This document shows positions 16,396 to 24,449 of a stretch of 64,000 nucleotides of DNA, piece after piece. A program made the translations under genes and the position numbers. The notes beneath the pieces are model-generated. The model made no database searches. It was not told the DNA's origin and saw only the letters and a program-made list of their open reading frames with translations. Within the stretch, counting starts at the first letter, position 1, and each line of letters begins with the position of its first letter. Source of the DNA: Rhodococcus sp. 14-2483-1-2 (GTDB lineage: Bacteria > Actinomycetota > Actinomycetes > Mycobacteriales > Mycobacteriaceae); assembly GCF_002259405.1 (NCBI RefSeq), contig NZ_NPFW01000007.1, positions 62,001 to 126,000 of the forward strand. Reading direction: 5' to 3'.

Positions 16396-17370
16396 ATGAA
16401 GGCCCTGCTCTGTGACGACACAGACCTGAACGAGCTGCGCGTGCAGGAGGTCGCCGACCCGCTCCCCGGGCCGCGCCAGGTACTGCTCGACATACGCGCG
16501 GCCTCGGTCGACTTCGTCGATACCCTCGTCATGCGGGGGATCTATCAGATTCCCGTGCCTCGTCCGTTCGTTCCGGGGAACAACGTTGCCGGCGTCGTCG
16601 TCGAGGTAGGAGATGCGTGCACGCGATTCTCGGTGGGCGATCGCGTACACGGACTGGCATTCGTCGGAGGCTTCGCCGAGCGCATTGCGATATCCGAGGA
16701 CAAGCTCCGCCCGACCCCCGATGCCCTCCCCTTCGACCTGGCCTGCTTGGCCGGTGTGCCGTACCGGACGGCATACGACGCGATCGTCTCGAAGGGCTCG
16801 CTGCGGGAAGGCGAGGACCTGGTGGTCCTGGGAGCCTCGGGTGGGGTGGGCAGCGCTGCCATCCTCATCGGAAAGGCGCTCGGTGCCAGAGTGATTGCCT
16901 GCGCGTCCACAGCGGACAAGCTGCAGTTCTGCCGTGACATCGGGACCGACGAAGTGGTGTCGTATACCGAACCCGGGTTCAAGGACGCTCTCAAGGCCGT
17001 GTGCCCACAGGGCGCGGACGTAGTACTGGACATGGTCGGAGGAGACATCACCGAACCTGCGCTTCGGGCAACAGGTTACGGCGGTCGGTTCGTGATCGTG
17101 GGATTCGCCGCCGGCGGGCCGGCCCGGGTACCGATGAATTTGGTTCTGCTCAAGGGCTCGTCCATCATCGGATACGAGATCGCCGACTTCGAGAACCGCG
17201 AACCCGTGCAGGCTGCCCAGAACCGCGACGCACTGGAAGAACTGCTCGCCTCCGGCCGGATCACCCCGCCCATCACCGGACGCTTCACGCTCGACGACGC
17301 CGCCGACGCGGTACGTCTGGTCGCAGGACGCGACAAACTCGGCACCACCATCATCGAAGGAATCTCATGA
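16396..17370 (+). CDS. NADPH:quinone oxidoreductase family protein (zinc-free MDR)
   Basis: The protein is 324 residues of the medium-chain dehydrogenase/reductase family. The GroES-like N-terminal domain has RPFVPGNNVAGVVVEVG, and the Rossmann domain has LVVLGASGGVGSAAILIGKA. The zinc-binding cysteines of alcohol dehydrogenases are absent, as in quinone reductases and enoyl reductases. ATG 16396 has GGAAGGA upstream. Its stop overlaps the nitroreductase start (ATGA). It probably reduces an enone, quinone or enoyl-CoA with NADPH. Confidence 0.87.
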   Translation: MKALLCDDTDLNELRVQEVADPLPGPRQVLLDIRAASVDFVDTLVMRGIYQIPVPRPFVPGNNVAGVVVEVGDACTRFSVGDRVHGLAFVGGFAERIAISEDKLRPTPDALPFDLACLAGVPYRTAYDAIVSKGSLREGEDLVVLGASGGVGSAAILIGKALGARVIACASTADKLQFCRDIGTDEVVSYTEPGFKDALKAVCPQGADVVLDMVGGDITEPALRATGYGGRFVIVGFAAGGPARVPMNLVLLKGSSIIGYEIADFENREPVQAAQNRDALEELLASGRITPPITGRFTLDDAADAVRLVAGRDKLGTTIIEGIS

Positions 17371-18098
17371 CGAACGACATCCGATCCGTCCTCGATACCC
17401 GCCGCTCGTCCGAGCTACCGGACGGCGCCGTCGACACCCTGAATCATCTGATGGCGGTGCGCACGAGTTGCCGCTCGTTCATGCCCGAACCCTTACCACG
17501 CCAGACAATTCGGTCGATTCTGGACACCGCTCAGCGGACGGCGTCCTGGTGCAACAGCCAGGCGTGGCAGCTCTCGATCACCAGCGGTGCGGGAACGGAC
17601 AGGCTCCGGAGCGCCCTGACCGCGGCCGCAACGGAGGGCCGCACGGATTCACCGGACATCCCCTTTCCCCGTGAGTACCGGGATGTGCACCGAACGCGTC
17701 GTCGCGAGAGCGGTCTGCAGCTCTACAACGCGCTCGGCATCGAACGCGGCGACCACCAGCGACAGATGGAGCAGTCGCTTCGCAACTTCTCGTTCTTCGA
17801 CGCCCCGCACGTAGCGATCGTGCATTCCGACGAGGCGCTCGGTTCCTACGGAGCCGTCGACTGCGGCGGATACGTCAGCAGCTTCCTGCTTGCGGCGACG
17901 GCCCACGGGGTCGGTAGCATCGCACAGGCCGCGCTGGCCATGTACCCGAGCGTGATTCGCGCCGAACTCGGCCTCGCAACCGACCGTACGATCGTCTGCG
18001 GAATCTCGTTCGGATACGCCGACACGGACGACCCGACGAACAGCTTCCGAACCAGCCGGGCCGACATCGACGAGGTGGTCGACTGGATCGACTCCTGA
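17367..18098 (+). CDS. Nitroreductase family protein
   Basis: The protein is 243 residues. RTSCRSFMPEPLPRQTI is the FMN-phosphate motif of nitroreductases, ASWCNSQAWQLSI the next FMN contact, and CGGYVSSFLLAATAHGVGSI with CGISFGYAD the later flavin-binding block. This family reduces quinones, nitro groups or activated double bonds with NAD(P)H. It is coupled to the quinone-reductase gene by a 4-bp overlap, so both flavin/nicotinamide reductases probably act on one intermediate. It converges on the CoxIV-like gene. Confidence 0.87.
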   Translation: MTNDIRSVLDTRRSSELPDGAVDTLNHLMAVRTSCRSFMPEPLPRQTIRSILDTAQRTASWCNSQAWQLSITSGAGTDRLRSALTAAATEGRTDSPDIPFPREYRDVHRTRRRESGLQLYNALGIERGDHQRQMEQSLRNFSFFDAPHVAIVHSDEALGSYGAVDCGGYVSSFLLAATAHGVGSIAQAALAMYPSVIRAELGLATDRTIVCGISFGYADTDDPTNSFRTSRADIDEVVDWIDS

Positions 18099-18111
18099 CG
18101 AGGAATCCTGC

Positions 18112-18393
18112 TCAGACGAGGTTCAGCACCACGATGGCACCACCGATAGTGGTGAACCAGATGCCGAAGGCAATCTTCAGCGCGCGGGGGGCGTGCCGCA
18201 CCTCCATGAAATCGGCGACGATGAAATACACCTTGGCGAAGGCCAGCGCGATCACCAGCGCCGACGCAACCCGTGTGTCGGTGCTGCCGAACGGTTGGTG
18301 TGTGCCGAGCCAGAACGTCGAGATCGTCAACGCCACCAACAGCACCCATACGATCACCGCCCGCTGCGGGAAGGTCGTGGTCTCGTCGTTCAT
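18112..18393 (-). CDS. Cytochrome c oxidase subunit IV-like membrane protein (module 2)
   Basis: The 93-residue protein has three hydrophobic segments: AVIVWVLLVALTISTFWLG, VASALVIALAFAKVYFIVAD and ALKIAFGIWFTTIGGAIVVL. FMEVRHAPRALK between the second and third matches the bacterial CoxIV/CyoD-type proteins, which assist assembly or stability of a heme-copper oxidase. ATG 18393 overlaps the CoxIII-like stop. It is the last gene of module 2. No subunit I or II is encoded in the window. Confidence 0.8.
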   Translation of the reverse strand: MNDETTTFPQRAVIVWVLLVALTISTFWLGTHQPFGSTDTRVASALVIALAFAKVYFIVADFMEVRHAPRALKIAFGIWFTTIGGAIVVLNLV

Positions 18394-19040
18394 TCGGCAC
18401 CCACCAAGTAGACGAGAGTGAAGATGACGATCCACAGCAGATCGACCATGTGCCAGTAGACTGCAGCCGATTCGACGAAGAGACGGTCACGGCTCCACGA
18501 GTTGTCGCGTCGCGCGACTCGCCACCATCCCCCGAGAAGCAACGCACCGACCAGCACATGCACCAGGTGAATACCGGTCAGCGCGAAGTAGAAGAGAAAG
18601 AACGTGTTCTCGGTCGGCGTATGGCCGGCCTGAATCTCGAGCGTGTACTCGACCGCCTTCAGTCCGGCGAAGGTGACGGCACACAGACCAGCACCACCGA
18701 GGTACCGAATTGCCGATGGCCGACGACCGACCCGATGTGCATGCAGCGCGAGTACCACCAGCAGCGAACTGACCAGAAGGACAAGGGTGTTGACCACGCC
18801 GATCGGTTGGTACAGGGCAGCCGATGACCTCACGAACAGACCCTCGTCGCGGCGACGCTCCCACATGAACACGAGGAAGAACCATCCGAAGACCGTCATG
18901 TCCCCGAGTACGAACAGCCACAGGCCCGTTTCCGCGGGCAGTCCCGGTGTCTGCGGGCGCGGCACACCTCGCTCGGCCACTACGGATCTGCTGTCCAATT
19001 CTTCATCGTCCCAGAGAAATTCGGGCATACGCTCGCTCAT
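18390..19040 (-). CDS. Heme-copper oxidase subunit III-like protein, NorE/CoxC type (module 2)
   Basis: A 216-residue membrane protein with five predicted spans. GLWLFVLGDMTVFGWFFLVFMWER is the first span, TENTFFLFYFALTGIHLVHV contains the conserved TGIHxxHV motif, and AAVYWHMVDLLWIVIFTLVYL is the last span with the subunit III signature. The length is that of NorE-like orphan subunits rather than full CoxC. It lies 16 bp after a multi-spanning protein gene and overlaps the CoxIV gene. Its partner enzyme is unknown. Confidence 0.85.
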   Translation of the reverse strand: MSERMPEFLWDDEELDSRSVVAERGVPRPQTPGLPAETGLWLFVLGDMTVFGWFFLVFMWERRRDEGLFVRSSAALYQPIGVVNTLVLLVSSLLVVLALHAHRVGRRPSAIRYLGGAGLCAVTFAGLKAVEYTLEIQAGHTPTENTFFLFYFALTGIHLVHVLVGALLLGGWWRVARRDNSWSRDRLFVESAAVYWHMVDLLWIVIFTLVYLVGAE

Positions 19041-19056
19041 GACGATCTCGGAGCCC

Positions 19057-19785
19057 TCATGAGGAGGACAGTACGGTCTCGTCCCGACGACGTGGGCGGT
19101 CCAGCGCGCTGCCGAGTGTGGCGTTGGCCCGCAGGCATGCCCACGTCATCGCACACAAGAAGATGCAGTAGGTCGTCAGAGCGAGCCAGAACACGAAGAC
19201 GCCGTTCCATGCGAGGGGGCCCGAGTGGAAGAAGAAGGCGAGCGGATCGGGAACGAACGACAGCGCGACGAAGAAGTTCAGATATCCGAGCCACCGCGGG
19301 AAGACCGAGCCGTCACTGGTGACGACCGCCAGGCCGATCGAGACGTTCTGCAGGCAGAACAACATGATGCCCGGGAAGAGGATGAGCCAGCCCATGTCGT
19401 GCAGAAGCAGGACGGTGTCGGCGCTCCGGTCGGTCCGGAACGTCGCCAGTGCCCACAGCAGCATGGGCAGTCCGTTGATGAGCAATGTCGCTGTGCCGGT
19501 GGCCAACTGAGTGAAGGTCAGCACCGGCCTTCTCCCCTCGATGCGCAGCATGTGCATGGTCGTCAGTGCGACCAGCGGCGCATAGAGCACGATTCCCAGC
19601 GAGGCGATGACGAAGCCCGTACCGGTCCTGACGCTGTTGTCGAGGTAGAAGCTCATGACCTCGGCCTGTGGAGCGCCCGGGCCGATCGGCAGCGGCAGCA
19701 CCCCTGCGATCGACCAACCGACGAGAGTGACGATCACCGCAGCCGGGCCGCCGAGAGCGCACACCGTGAGCACACGTGGGTTCAT
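19057..19785 (-). CDS. Multi-spanning membrane protein of unknown function (module 2, paralogue of 20734-21510)
   Basis: This 242-residue protein has about six hydrophobic helices and no domain that I recognise. It is clearly paralogous to the 258-residue protein of module 1: both share a TFRTDRSADT / AFRVDARSDE region followed by a D-x-GWL motif, and FP-x-W-x-Y/W-x-x-F with FF-x-SGP-x-AW-x-G near the C-terminus. It heads the second membrane-CoxIII-CoxIV triplet. Its constant partnership with an oxidase subunit III suggests that it forms a membrane complex with it. The ATG has GGAG 8 bp upstream. Confidence 0.75.
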   Translation of the reverse strand: MNPRVLTVCALGGPAAVIVTLVGWSIAGVLPLPIGPGAPQAEVMSFYLDNSVRTGTGFVIASLGIVLYAPLVALTTMHMLRIEGRRPVLTFTQLATGTATLLINGLPMLLWALATFRTDRSADTVLLLHDMGWLILFPGIMLFCLQNVSIGLAVVTSDGSVFPRWLGYLNFFVALSFVPDPLAFFFHSGPLAWNGVFVFWLALTTYCIFLCAMTWACLRANATLGSALDRPRRRDETVLSSS

Positions 19786-19830
19786 TCGATTTGTCTCCGA
19801 TGGTCTTTCCGCACATGGAGGCCGGATTCG

Positions 19831-19845
19831 ATTGTGGATTAGAAA
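19831..19845. promoter_or_regulatory. AT-rich regulatory element F (ATTGTGGATTAGAAA)
   Basis: The element lies upstream of module 2 in the 95-bp gap between the two membrane-CoxIII-CoxIV modules. It is 13/15 identical to element D at 14681-14695. It may be an operator giving module 2 its own promoter. Confidence 0.35.
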
Positions 19846-19880
19846 CTTAACGTAGGCCGCAGCGAGGAGTCAATGGCCCC

Positions 19881-20159
19881 TCAGCCCATCGGGGCGAGCA
19901 GGTAGAAGCCGACGATCATCAGCGTCACCCCGAGGACCCAGACTTCGAGTATCACCTGTGGAATCCGACCGGCATCGCGTAATTCCATGAAGTACCGCAT
20001 CACGAGCCGGACCTTCGAGCCCGCGATGAGCAGGACGACCATTGAGGCGACCTCCCCGCCGACAGCTCCGTCGGAGAGTACCCACGTGGTGAGGACGGTG
20101 GCGGTCATCAACAGCAGCCACACGCCGGTGACCGAGGAAACCGGACGTAGCGCTTTCAC
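19881..20159 (-). CDS. Cytochrome c oxidase subunit IV-like membrane protein (module 1)
   Basis: The protein has 92 residues and three hydrophobic segments (VTGVWLLLMTATVLTTWVL, EVASMVVLLIAGSKVRLVMR, VILEVWVLGVTLMIVGFYLL). FMELRDAGRIPQVI aligns with FMEVRHAPRALKIA of the module 2 copy. The start is GTG 20159, whose GTGA overlaps the stop of the CoxIII-like gene. The role is presumably to assist the subunit III partner in the membrane. It ends module 1. Confidence 0.78.
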   Translation of the reverse strand: MKALRPVSSVTGVWLLLMTATVLTTWVLSDGAVGGEVASMVVLLIAGSKVRLVMRYFMELRDAGRIPQVILEVWVLGVTLMIVGFYLLAPMG

Positions 20160-20737
20160 TTCAGAAGGTAGAGCGTCGGGAACAGAAAGATCCACAGCAG
20201 ATCCACCATGTGCCAGTAGATCGCCATGCTCTCGAATCCTGCGGAAGCACCCGCGCGTGCAGCGCGCGTGTGGACGAGCGCGAAGACCGTCAAACCCACA
20301 GTGCCACAGAGGACGTGCACCAGATGGATACCGGTCAGCGAGTAGTAGTACATCGAGAACTCGCTCGACGCAGGGGTGAATCCGTGCCGGATCTCCCGGG
20401 CGTACTCGAAGGCCTTCGAGACTGCGAACACAGCGCCGAGCGCTGCCCCTGCGCCGATCCAGCGCCGCCCCTGCCCGACCCTTCCCGCCCGCAGGGCACG
20501 GAGCGCCTGCACGACGAACCACGAACTCGTCAGCAGAACGAGCGTATTGAGCCCACCCCAGTCGGGAGAGAGGAATTGCCGTCCGGACTCGAACTCCGGA
20601 ACCGCTGTCGACCGTGCATGCACGAACGATCCGAACAGGAGGGTGAAGATGGCCAGGTCACCACAGATGAGCACCCACACGCCTTCGATACCGGGCAACC
20701 GCCCGGATTTCGCACGAGCATGTCCGACGTCGATCAC
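20156..20737 (-). CDS. Heme-copper oxidase subunit III-like protein, NorE/CoxC type (module 1)
   Basis: The 193-residue membrane protein contains GVWVLICGDLAIFTLLFGSF, the motif YYYSLTGIHLVHVLCGTVGL, and MAIYWHMVDLLWIFLFPTLYL, matching subunit III proteins and its paralogue at 18390. The start is GTG 20737, forming GTGTGA with the upstream stop. Longer frames upstream belong to the neighbouring gene read out of frame. It is cotranscribed with the multi-spanning protein and CoxIV genes on either side. Confidence 0.83.
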   Translation of the reverse strand: MIDVGHARAKSGRLPGIEGVWVLICGDLAIFTLLFGSFVHARSTAVPEFESGRQFLSPDWGGLNTLVLLTSSWFVVQALRALRAGRVGQGRRWIGAGAALGAVFAVSKAFEYAREIRHGFTPASSEFSMYYYSLTGIHLVHVLCGTVGLTVFALVHTRAARAGASAGFESMAIYWHMVDLLWIFLFPTLYLLK

Positions 20738-21510
20738 ACTCGTGAATCTTCCGCCTGCAGAGCGCGCAATGCTCTGTACGCGTACGGACTCACGACGAAG
20801 ATCATGATGAAGAACATGACGAACACGGCCCAGAAGTTGATCAGGCCATGCCATGCGAAGGGACCCGACTGGAAGAACGGGACCCCGACCAACGGCACAT
20901 AGGTCACTGCGGTGAGGAAGCACACCCACGCGACCCAGCTGGGGAACAGAGGCGTCGAGCGTCGATCCCGCAGGATTGCCACTCCCAACGCGACACTCTG
21001 CAACGACGAGCAGACGAAGGTCAGGTCGAAGAACAGCCAGCCGTAGTCGTAGAAGAGCGCAATCGTCTCGTCCGACCGAGCGTCGACGCGGAATGCGGCC
21101 GTCGCCCAGATGACTGCGGGGGTGAATGTGACGAGCCCGGTCAACAGGCCACCCAGCAGTTCGACGCTCGACAGCACGCCCATCGGACCCTCGATGCGGC
21201 TCACGATCTTGGAAAGCACTGCGCTCCAGACGAAGTAGAACGGCCCGCACATTGCCATCAGCACCATGCCGATGCGAATGTCGACGCTGTTCTCGCGGAA
21301 GAAGTCTCCGATCTCCCGCGCCGTCAGGCTCTCCGCAGGCGGCGGCCAGAATCCGGCGAACACCGCGAATCCCAGCAGGCCGAGCACCACGTAGGCGGCT
21401 CCGGAGTACACGCAGACGCGGAGAATTGTGTAGTCGATGCCGTGGCTCGCAGTGACGGCAGGTGATCGGTCGATCGGACTGACGCCCGGCGGGGTGGTCG
21501 GAGTTGCCAC
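20734..21510 (-). CDS. Multi-spanning membrane protein of unknown function (module 1)
   Basis: The protein has 258 residues with a polar N-terminus of about 28 residues and six to seven hydrophobic helices, for example VYSGAAYVVLGLLGFAVFAG and INFWAVFVMFFIMIFVVSPY. It is paralogous to the protein at 19057-19785, and I do not recognise a named family. It heads module 1 and is read leftward from a region holding operator copy G. The start is GTG 21510 with AGGAG 8 bp upstream. A function in a membrane redox complex is inferred from its CoxIII/CoxIV partners. Confidence 0.75.
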   Translation of the reverse strand: MATPTTPPGVSPIDRSPAVTASHGIDYTILRVCVYSGAAYVVLGLLGFAVFAGFWPPPAESLTAREIGDFFRENSVDIRIGMVLMAMCGPFYFVWSAVLSKIVSRIEGPMGVLSSVELLGGLLTGLVTFTPAVIWATAAFRVDARSDETIALFYDYGWLFFDLTFVCSSLQSVALGVAILRDRRSTPLFPSWVAWVCFLTAVTYVPLVGVPFFQSGPFAWHGLINFWAVFVMFFIMIFVVSPYAYRALRALQAEDSRV

Positions 21511-21569
21511 AGCATGAGCTCCTTCGAGGTTCGGAGAGGTGGGACACCGCCGAAATTCTCAGAGAATCG

Positions 21570-21584
21570 AATCTGTATTCAATT
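21570..21584. promoter_or_regulatory. Operator-like AATCTA-N3-TAGATT element, copy G
   Basis: The sequence AATCTG-TAT-TCAATT lies in the 255-bp gap between the leftward module 1 and the rightward thioesterase gene. It matches the inferred consensus at 9 of 12 arm positions. The rest of the gap shows nothing else that I recognise. Confidence 0.35.
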
Positions 21585-21765
21585 CTGATGCCCTGATGTT
21601 TTGCGCGGCTACGTCCTGGGTCACATGGAACTTAGCCGAGGCGACCGCCCCTGACAACACTCGACCGGTCGCACCCCAGCGAGAACGAGTGGTGGGCGAG
21701 AAATATAACGGTACGTAAATTTGAGCTACAGTCCCAGGAGAACGTCTACGAGGGGACAACTCCTG

Positions 21766-22611
21766 ATGCAAGATTCGGCAACATCGGCGCTACTGAGTCG
21801 CGATGCGGCGGCCGCCGCCATGGGCGTGCGCTACGTGCGATCGGACCACGGTTCGGTGTCGTTCGCGCAGAACACGATTCTTTCCCTCGCCGACGACGTG
21901 GGCCGATTCGGACTCCCGATGTTCGGTGTGCTCTTGGATTGCACAGTCGGGTCCGCAGGGTATTGCGCAAGCGAGACGCAACCGATTGCCGTGGTCGCCA
22001 GCATGACGATCGCGCTGACCGGCGCGACGTCCCACTCCGCGGAACTGGTCGCCGACGGTTGGCCGGTCCACGTGGACGACACGACGGGCACAGCGCTCGG
22101 CCGCGCAGAGGTTCGGACCGGCGACGGGGTGGTGCTGGCGACCGCGACCGCCCGCGCTGCGAAGGTGGAGCGGTCGATGATCGACGGCATACCGGCCCTG
22201 TCCCCCGCCGATCTACCTCTCGGTCCGACAGCGACCACCGACAGCGGCGGCCCGGCCGATGTCTACGGCCTGACGGTCGTCGACAGGTCGGCAGGGACGA
22301 CCACCGCGAGCGTCGAGCCGGAGTCCTGGATGCTCAATCCCTTCGGTTCGGTACAGGGCGGTGTTCTCGTCGGCCTCATGGCTACTGCCACCGAAGTGGC
22401 CGCCCGGCCACTTGCCGAACGAGGACAGGGCTTCTATCTCGCCGACATCGGCGTCGATCTCATCCGCTCCCCCGCGCTGTCCATGGGCGAGTTGATCATC
22501 GAGACCACCTTGGTGCGACGGGGTCGCCGATTCTGCCTACTCGATTCGGAGCTGCGCACCGCGGACGGTAAGACCCTCGTACGATCCCACGGCACGATCC
22601 TGCTGACCTGA
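21766..22611 (+). CDS. Double-hotdog thioesterase family protein
   Basis: The 281-residue protein contains two hotdog repeats. The second has SWMLNPFGSVQGGVLVGLMA, with the Asn/Gly-rich motif of PaaI-type thioesterases, and YLADIGVDLIRSPALSMGEL. The first has MFGVLLDCTVGSAGY in the matching position. It would hydrolyse an acyl-CoA, either to recycle CoA or to release an end product. ATG 21766 has AGGGGA 9 bp upstream. It is divergent from module 1 and convergent with the FadD gene. Confidence 0.78.
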   Translation: MQDSATSALLSRDAAAAAMGVRYVRSDHGSVSFAQNTILSLADDVGRFGLPMFGVLLDCTVGSAGYCASETQPIAVVASMTIALTGATSHSAELVADGWPVHVDDTTGTALGRAEVRTGDGVVLATATARAAKVERSMIDGIPALSPADLPLGPTATTDSGGPADVYGLTVVDRSAGTTTASVEPESWMLNPFGSVQGGVLVGLMATATEVAARPLAERGQGFYLADIGVDLIRSPALSMGELIIETTLVRRGRRFCLLDSELRTADGKTLVRSHGTILLT

Positions 22612-22631
22612 CCCTGTTCGGAAGCCGGCTG

Positions 22632-24449
22632 TCAGCGCCCGCCCAGACTGTCCAGGGTGTGCACGGTGCCCGAGGAGTACAGCTCCTCGATCTCGGTTGC
22701 GTATTTCTCGGAGATCGGCTTGCGCCGCAGCTTGAGCGTCGGGGTGAGCTCGTCACCACCGGCGTCCCAGACCGCACCCAGTATGCGGTGGCGTTTGATC
22801 TGCTCCACCCGCGAGAGGTTCTCGTTCGCCGCTGCGATCCCCTCGGCCACCACCGCCTCGATCCGTTCGTCCTGCGCCAGAGTTTCGCTCGGGATATCGC
22901 CGATTCCCAGCCTGGCGGCAAGTGCCGCGGCTGCGTCCGGGTCCAACGTCACCAGTGCCACGTTGAACGGTCTCGCATCGCCGATGACGGCGACGGTGGC
23001 GATCAGCGGACACGCGGCCTTCACTGCGTTCTCGATGTTCGCCGGCGACATGTTCTTACCGGCAGCGTTGATCAGAATTTCCTTCTTGCGATCGACGATG
23101 CGCACGTACCCGTCCGAATCGATGGTCGCGATGTCCCCGGTGCGCACCCATCCGTCACCGTCGATGGCCTCCACGGTCAGTTCCGGCGCATGCCGGTAAC
23201 GACCGAAACAGACCGGCCCTCGAACGAGCAGCTCTCCGTCCTCGGCCACCGAGATCTCGTTTCCGGGGAACACCCTTCCGACCGAACCGAGCCGAACAGC
23301 ATCCGGCGGGTTCATCGTTCCGATTCCGGTGGTCTCCGTCATGCCCCACACCTCGACGACGGTGATCCCGATGGCAAGGAAGAACTCGAGCGTCGCGGGT
23401 GAAATGGGTGCCGAGCCACAAATCGACGCACGCGCCTGATCCAGGCCGATGGCGGCGCGCAGCTGCGACAACACCCGAGCGTCCAACGTCCGCCACTCGG
23501 CGGCGTCCTCGGCGGACAAGTCGGGTCCGCCGAGCCGGGCGCGTGAACGCCGGCGCCCCAGTTCGATTGCTCGACGGGTGGTTTCCCGAGCGGAGTCGTC
23601 GGTCATGGAATCGACCTTCGCTTCGAGCGCTGCCCGAAATTTCTCCCACACCCGGGGAACCGCGAACCACACCGTGGGCCGCGTGTCGATCAACGCGGGG
23701 AGAATGGCCTTGGCGTCCTCGACGTAGGTCACTTGCATGCCGAGGATCGCCATCCAGTACAGACTCGAGACCCGGTCCGCTATGTGCGCGGCAGGCATGA
23801 ACGAGGTGATTCGATCGCCGAATTCGATGGGGATCACCGCATTCAGGCCGAAGGCCGCAGCAAGGACGTTCGCGTGCGAGATCTCGACGGCCTTGGGATC
23901 GCCGGTGGTGCCCGAGGTGTAGACGAGCGTGACGATGTCGTCCGGTTTCGTTGCTTCCCAGCTACTTTCGAAATCGAGGGTAGCGGACTGCATCGTTTCC
24001 AGTTCCGCGAAGGTCAGGTCCGCACCCTCGACGGGGCCATCCATCGACACGAGGTGATCGAGCTCGGCTCCGCTGGCCACGACAGTGGAGACCATTCCGC
24101 TCTCGCACAGCATGATTCGGGCACCGGAATGACCGAGAACGTACGCTACCTGCGCTGCGGAGGACGTGTTGTACACCGACAGTGTCGTAGCACCCACATG
24201 CAGTGCGGCAGTGTCCACGAGCGCAAAATCGGGACGGTTGCGCATCATCAGGGCAACGACGTCGCCGCGGCGCACACCGAGAGCATGCAAACCGGAGGCC
24301 AATGCCCGCACCCGAGAGTCGTACTCGGCCCACGTCACCGTGACCGCGTCACCCGGGGTACGGAATGCGACGGCACCGGGATCGATCTTTCTGGTCCGCT
24401 GAAACGCCTCGCATACCGTCAGCGGCGAACCGATCCCTGTGCTGTTCAA
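22632..24449 (-). CDS. Long-chain fatty acid-CoA ligase (FadD15-like AMP-forming synthetase)
   Basis: The protein is 605 residues, as usual for FadD15-type ligases. It contains YTSGTTGDPKAVEISHAN (ATP-binding loop), VEVWGMTETTG, GDIATIDSDGYVRIVDRKKE and ILINAAGKNMSPANIEN. It activates a free carboxylic acid to the CoA thioester and is a second activating enzyme besides the one at 12965. The start is an unusual TTG at 24449 that overlaps the stop of the upstream DUF2236 gene (TTGA), so translation is probably coupled. Longer in-frame readings into the upstream gene are not protein-like. Confidence 0.88.
   Translation of the reverse strand: MNSTGIGSPLTVCEAFQRTRKIDPGAVAFRTPGDAVTVTWAEYDSRVRALASGLHALGVRRGDVVALMMRNRPDFALVDTAALHVGATTLSVYNTSSAAQVAYVLGHSGARIMLCESGMVSTVVASGAELDHLVSMDGPVEGADLTFAELETMQSATLDFESSWEATKPDDIVTLVYTSGTTGDPKAVEISHANVLAAAFGLNAVIPIEFGDRITSFMPAAHIADRVSSLYWMAILGMQVTYVEDAKAILPALIDTRPTVWFAVPRVWEKFRAALEAKVDSMTDDSARETTRRAIELGRRRSRARLGGPDLSAEDAAEWRTLDARVLSQLRAAIGLDQARASICGSAPISPATLEFFLAIGITVVEVWGMTETTGIGTMNPPDAVRLGSVGRVFPGNEISVAEDGELLVRGPVCFGRYRHAPELTVEAIDGDGWVRTGDIATIDSDGYVRIVDRKKEILINAAGKNMSPANIENAVKAACPLIATVAVIGDARPFNVALVTLDPDAAAALAARLGIGDIPSETLAQDERIEAVVAEGIAAANENLSRVEQIKRHRILGAVWDAGGDELTPTLKLRRKPISEKYATEIEELYSSGTVHTLDSLGGR

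Noticed and set aside
19881-20522. Longer leftward reading through the CoxIII-like gene into the CoxIV-like gene as one fused protein
   Set aside because: The upstream part is the CoxIII gene out of frame; the CoxIV protein starts at GTG 20159 overlapping the CoxIII stop.
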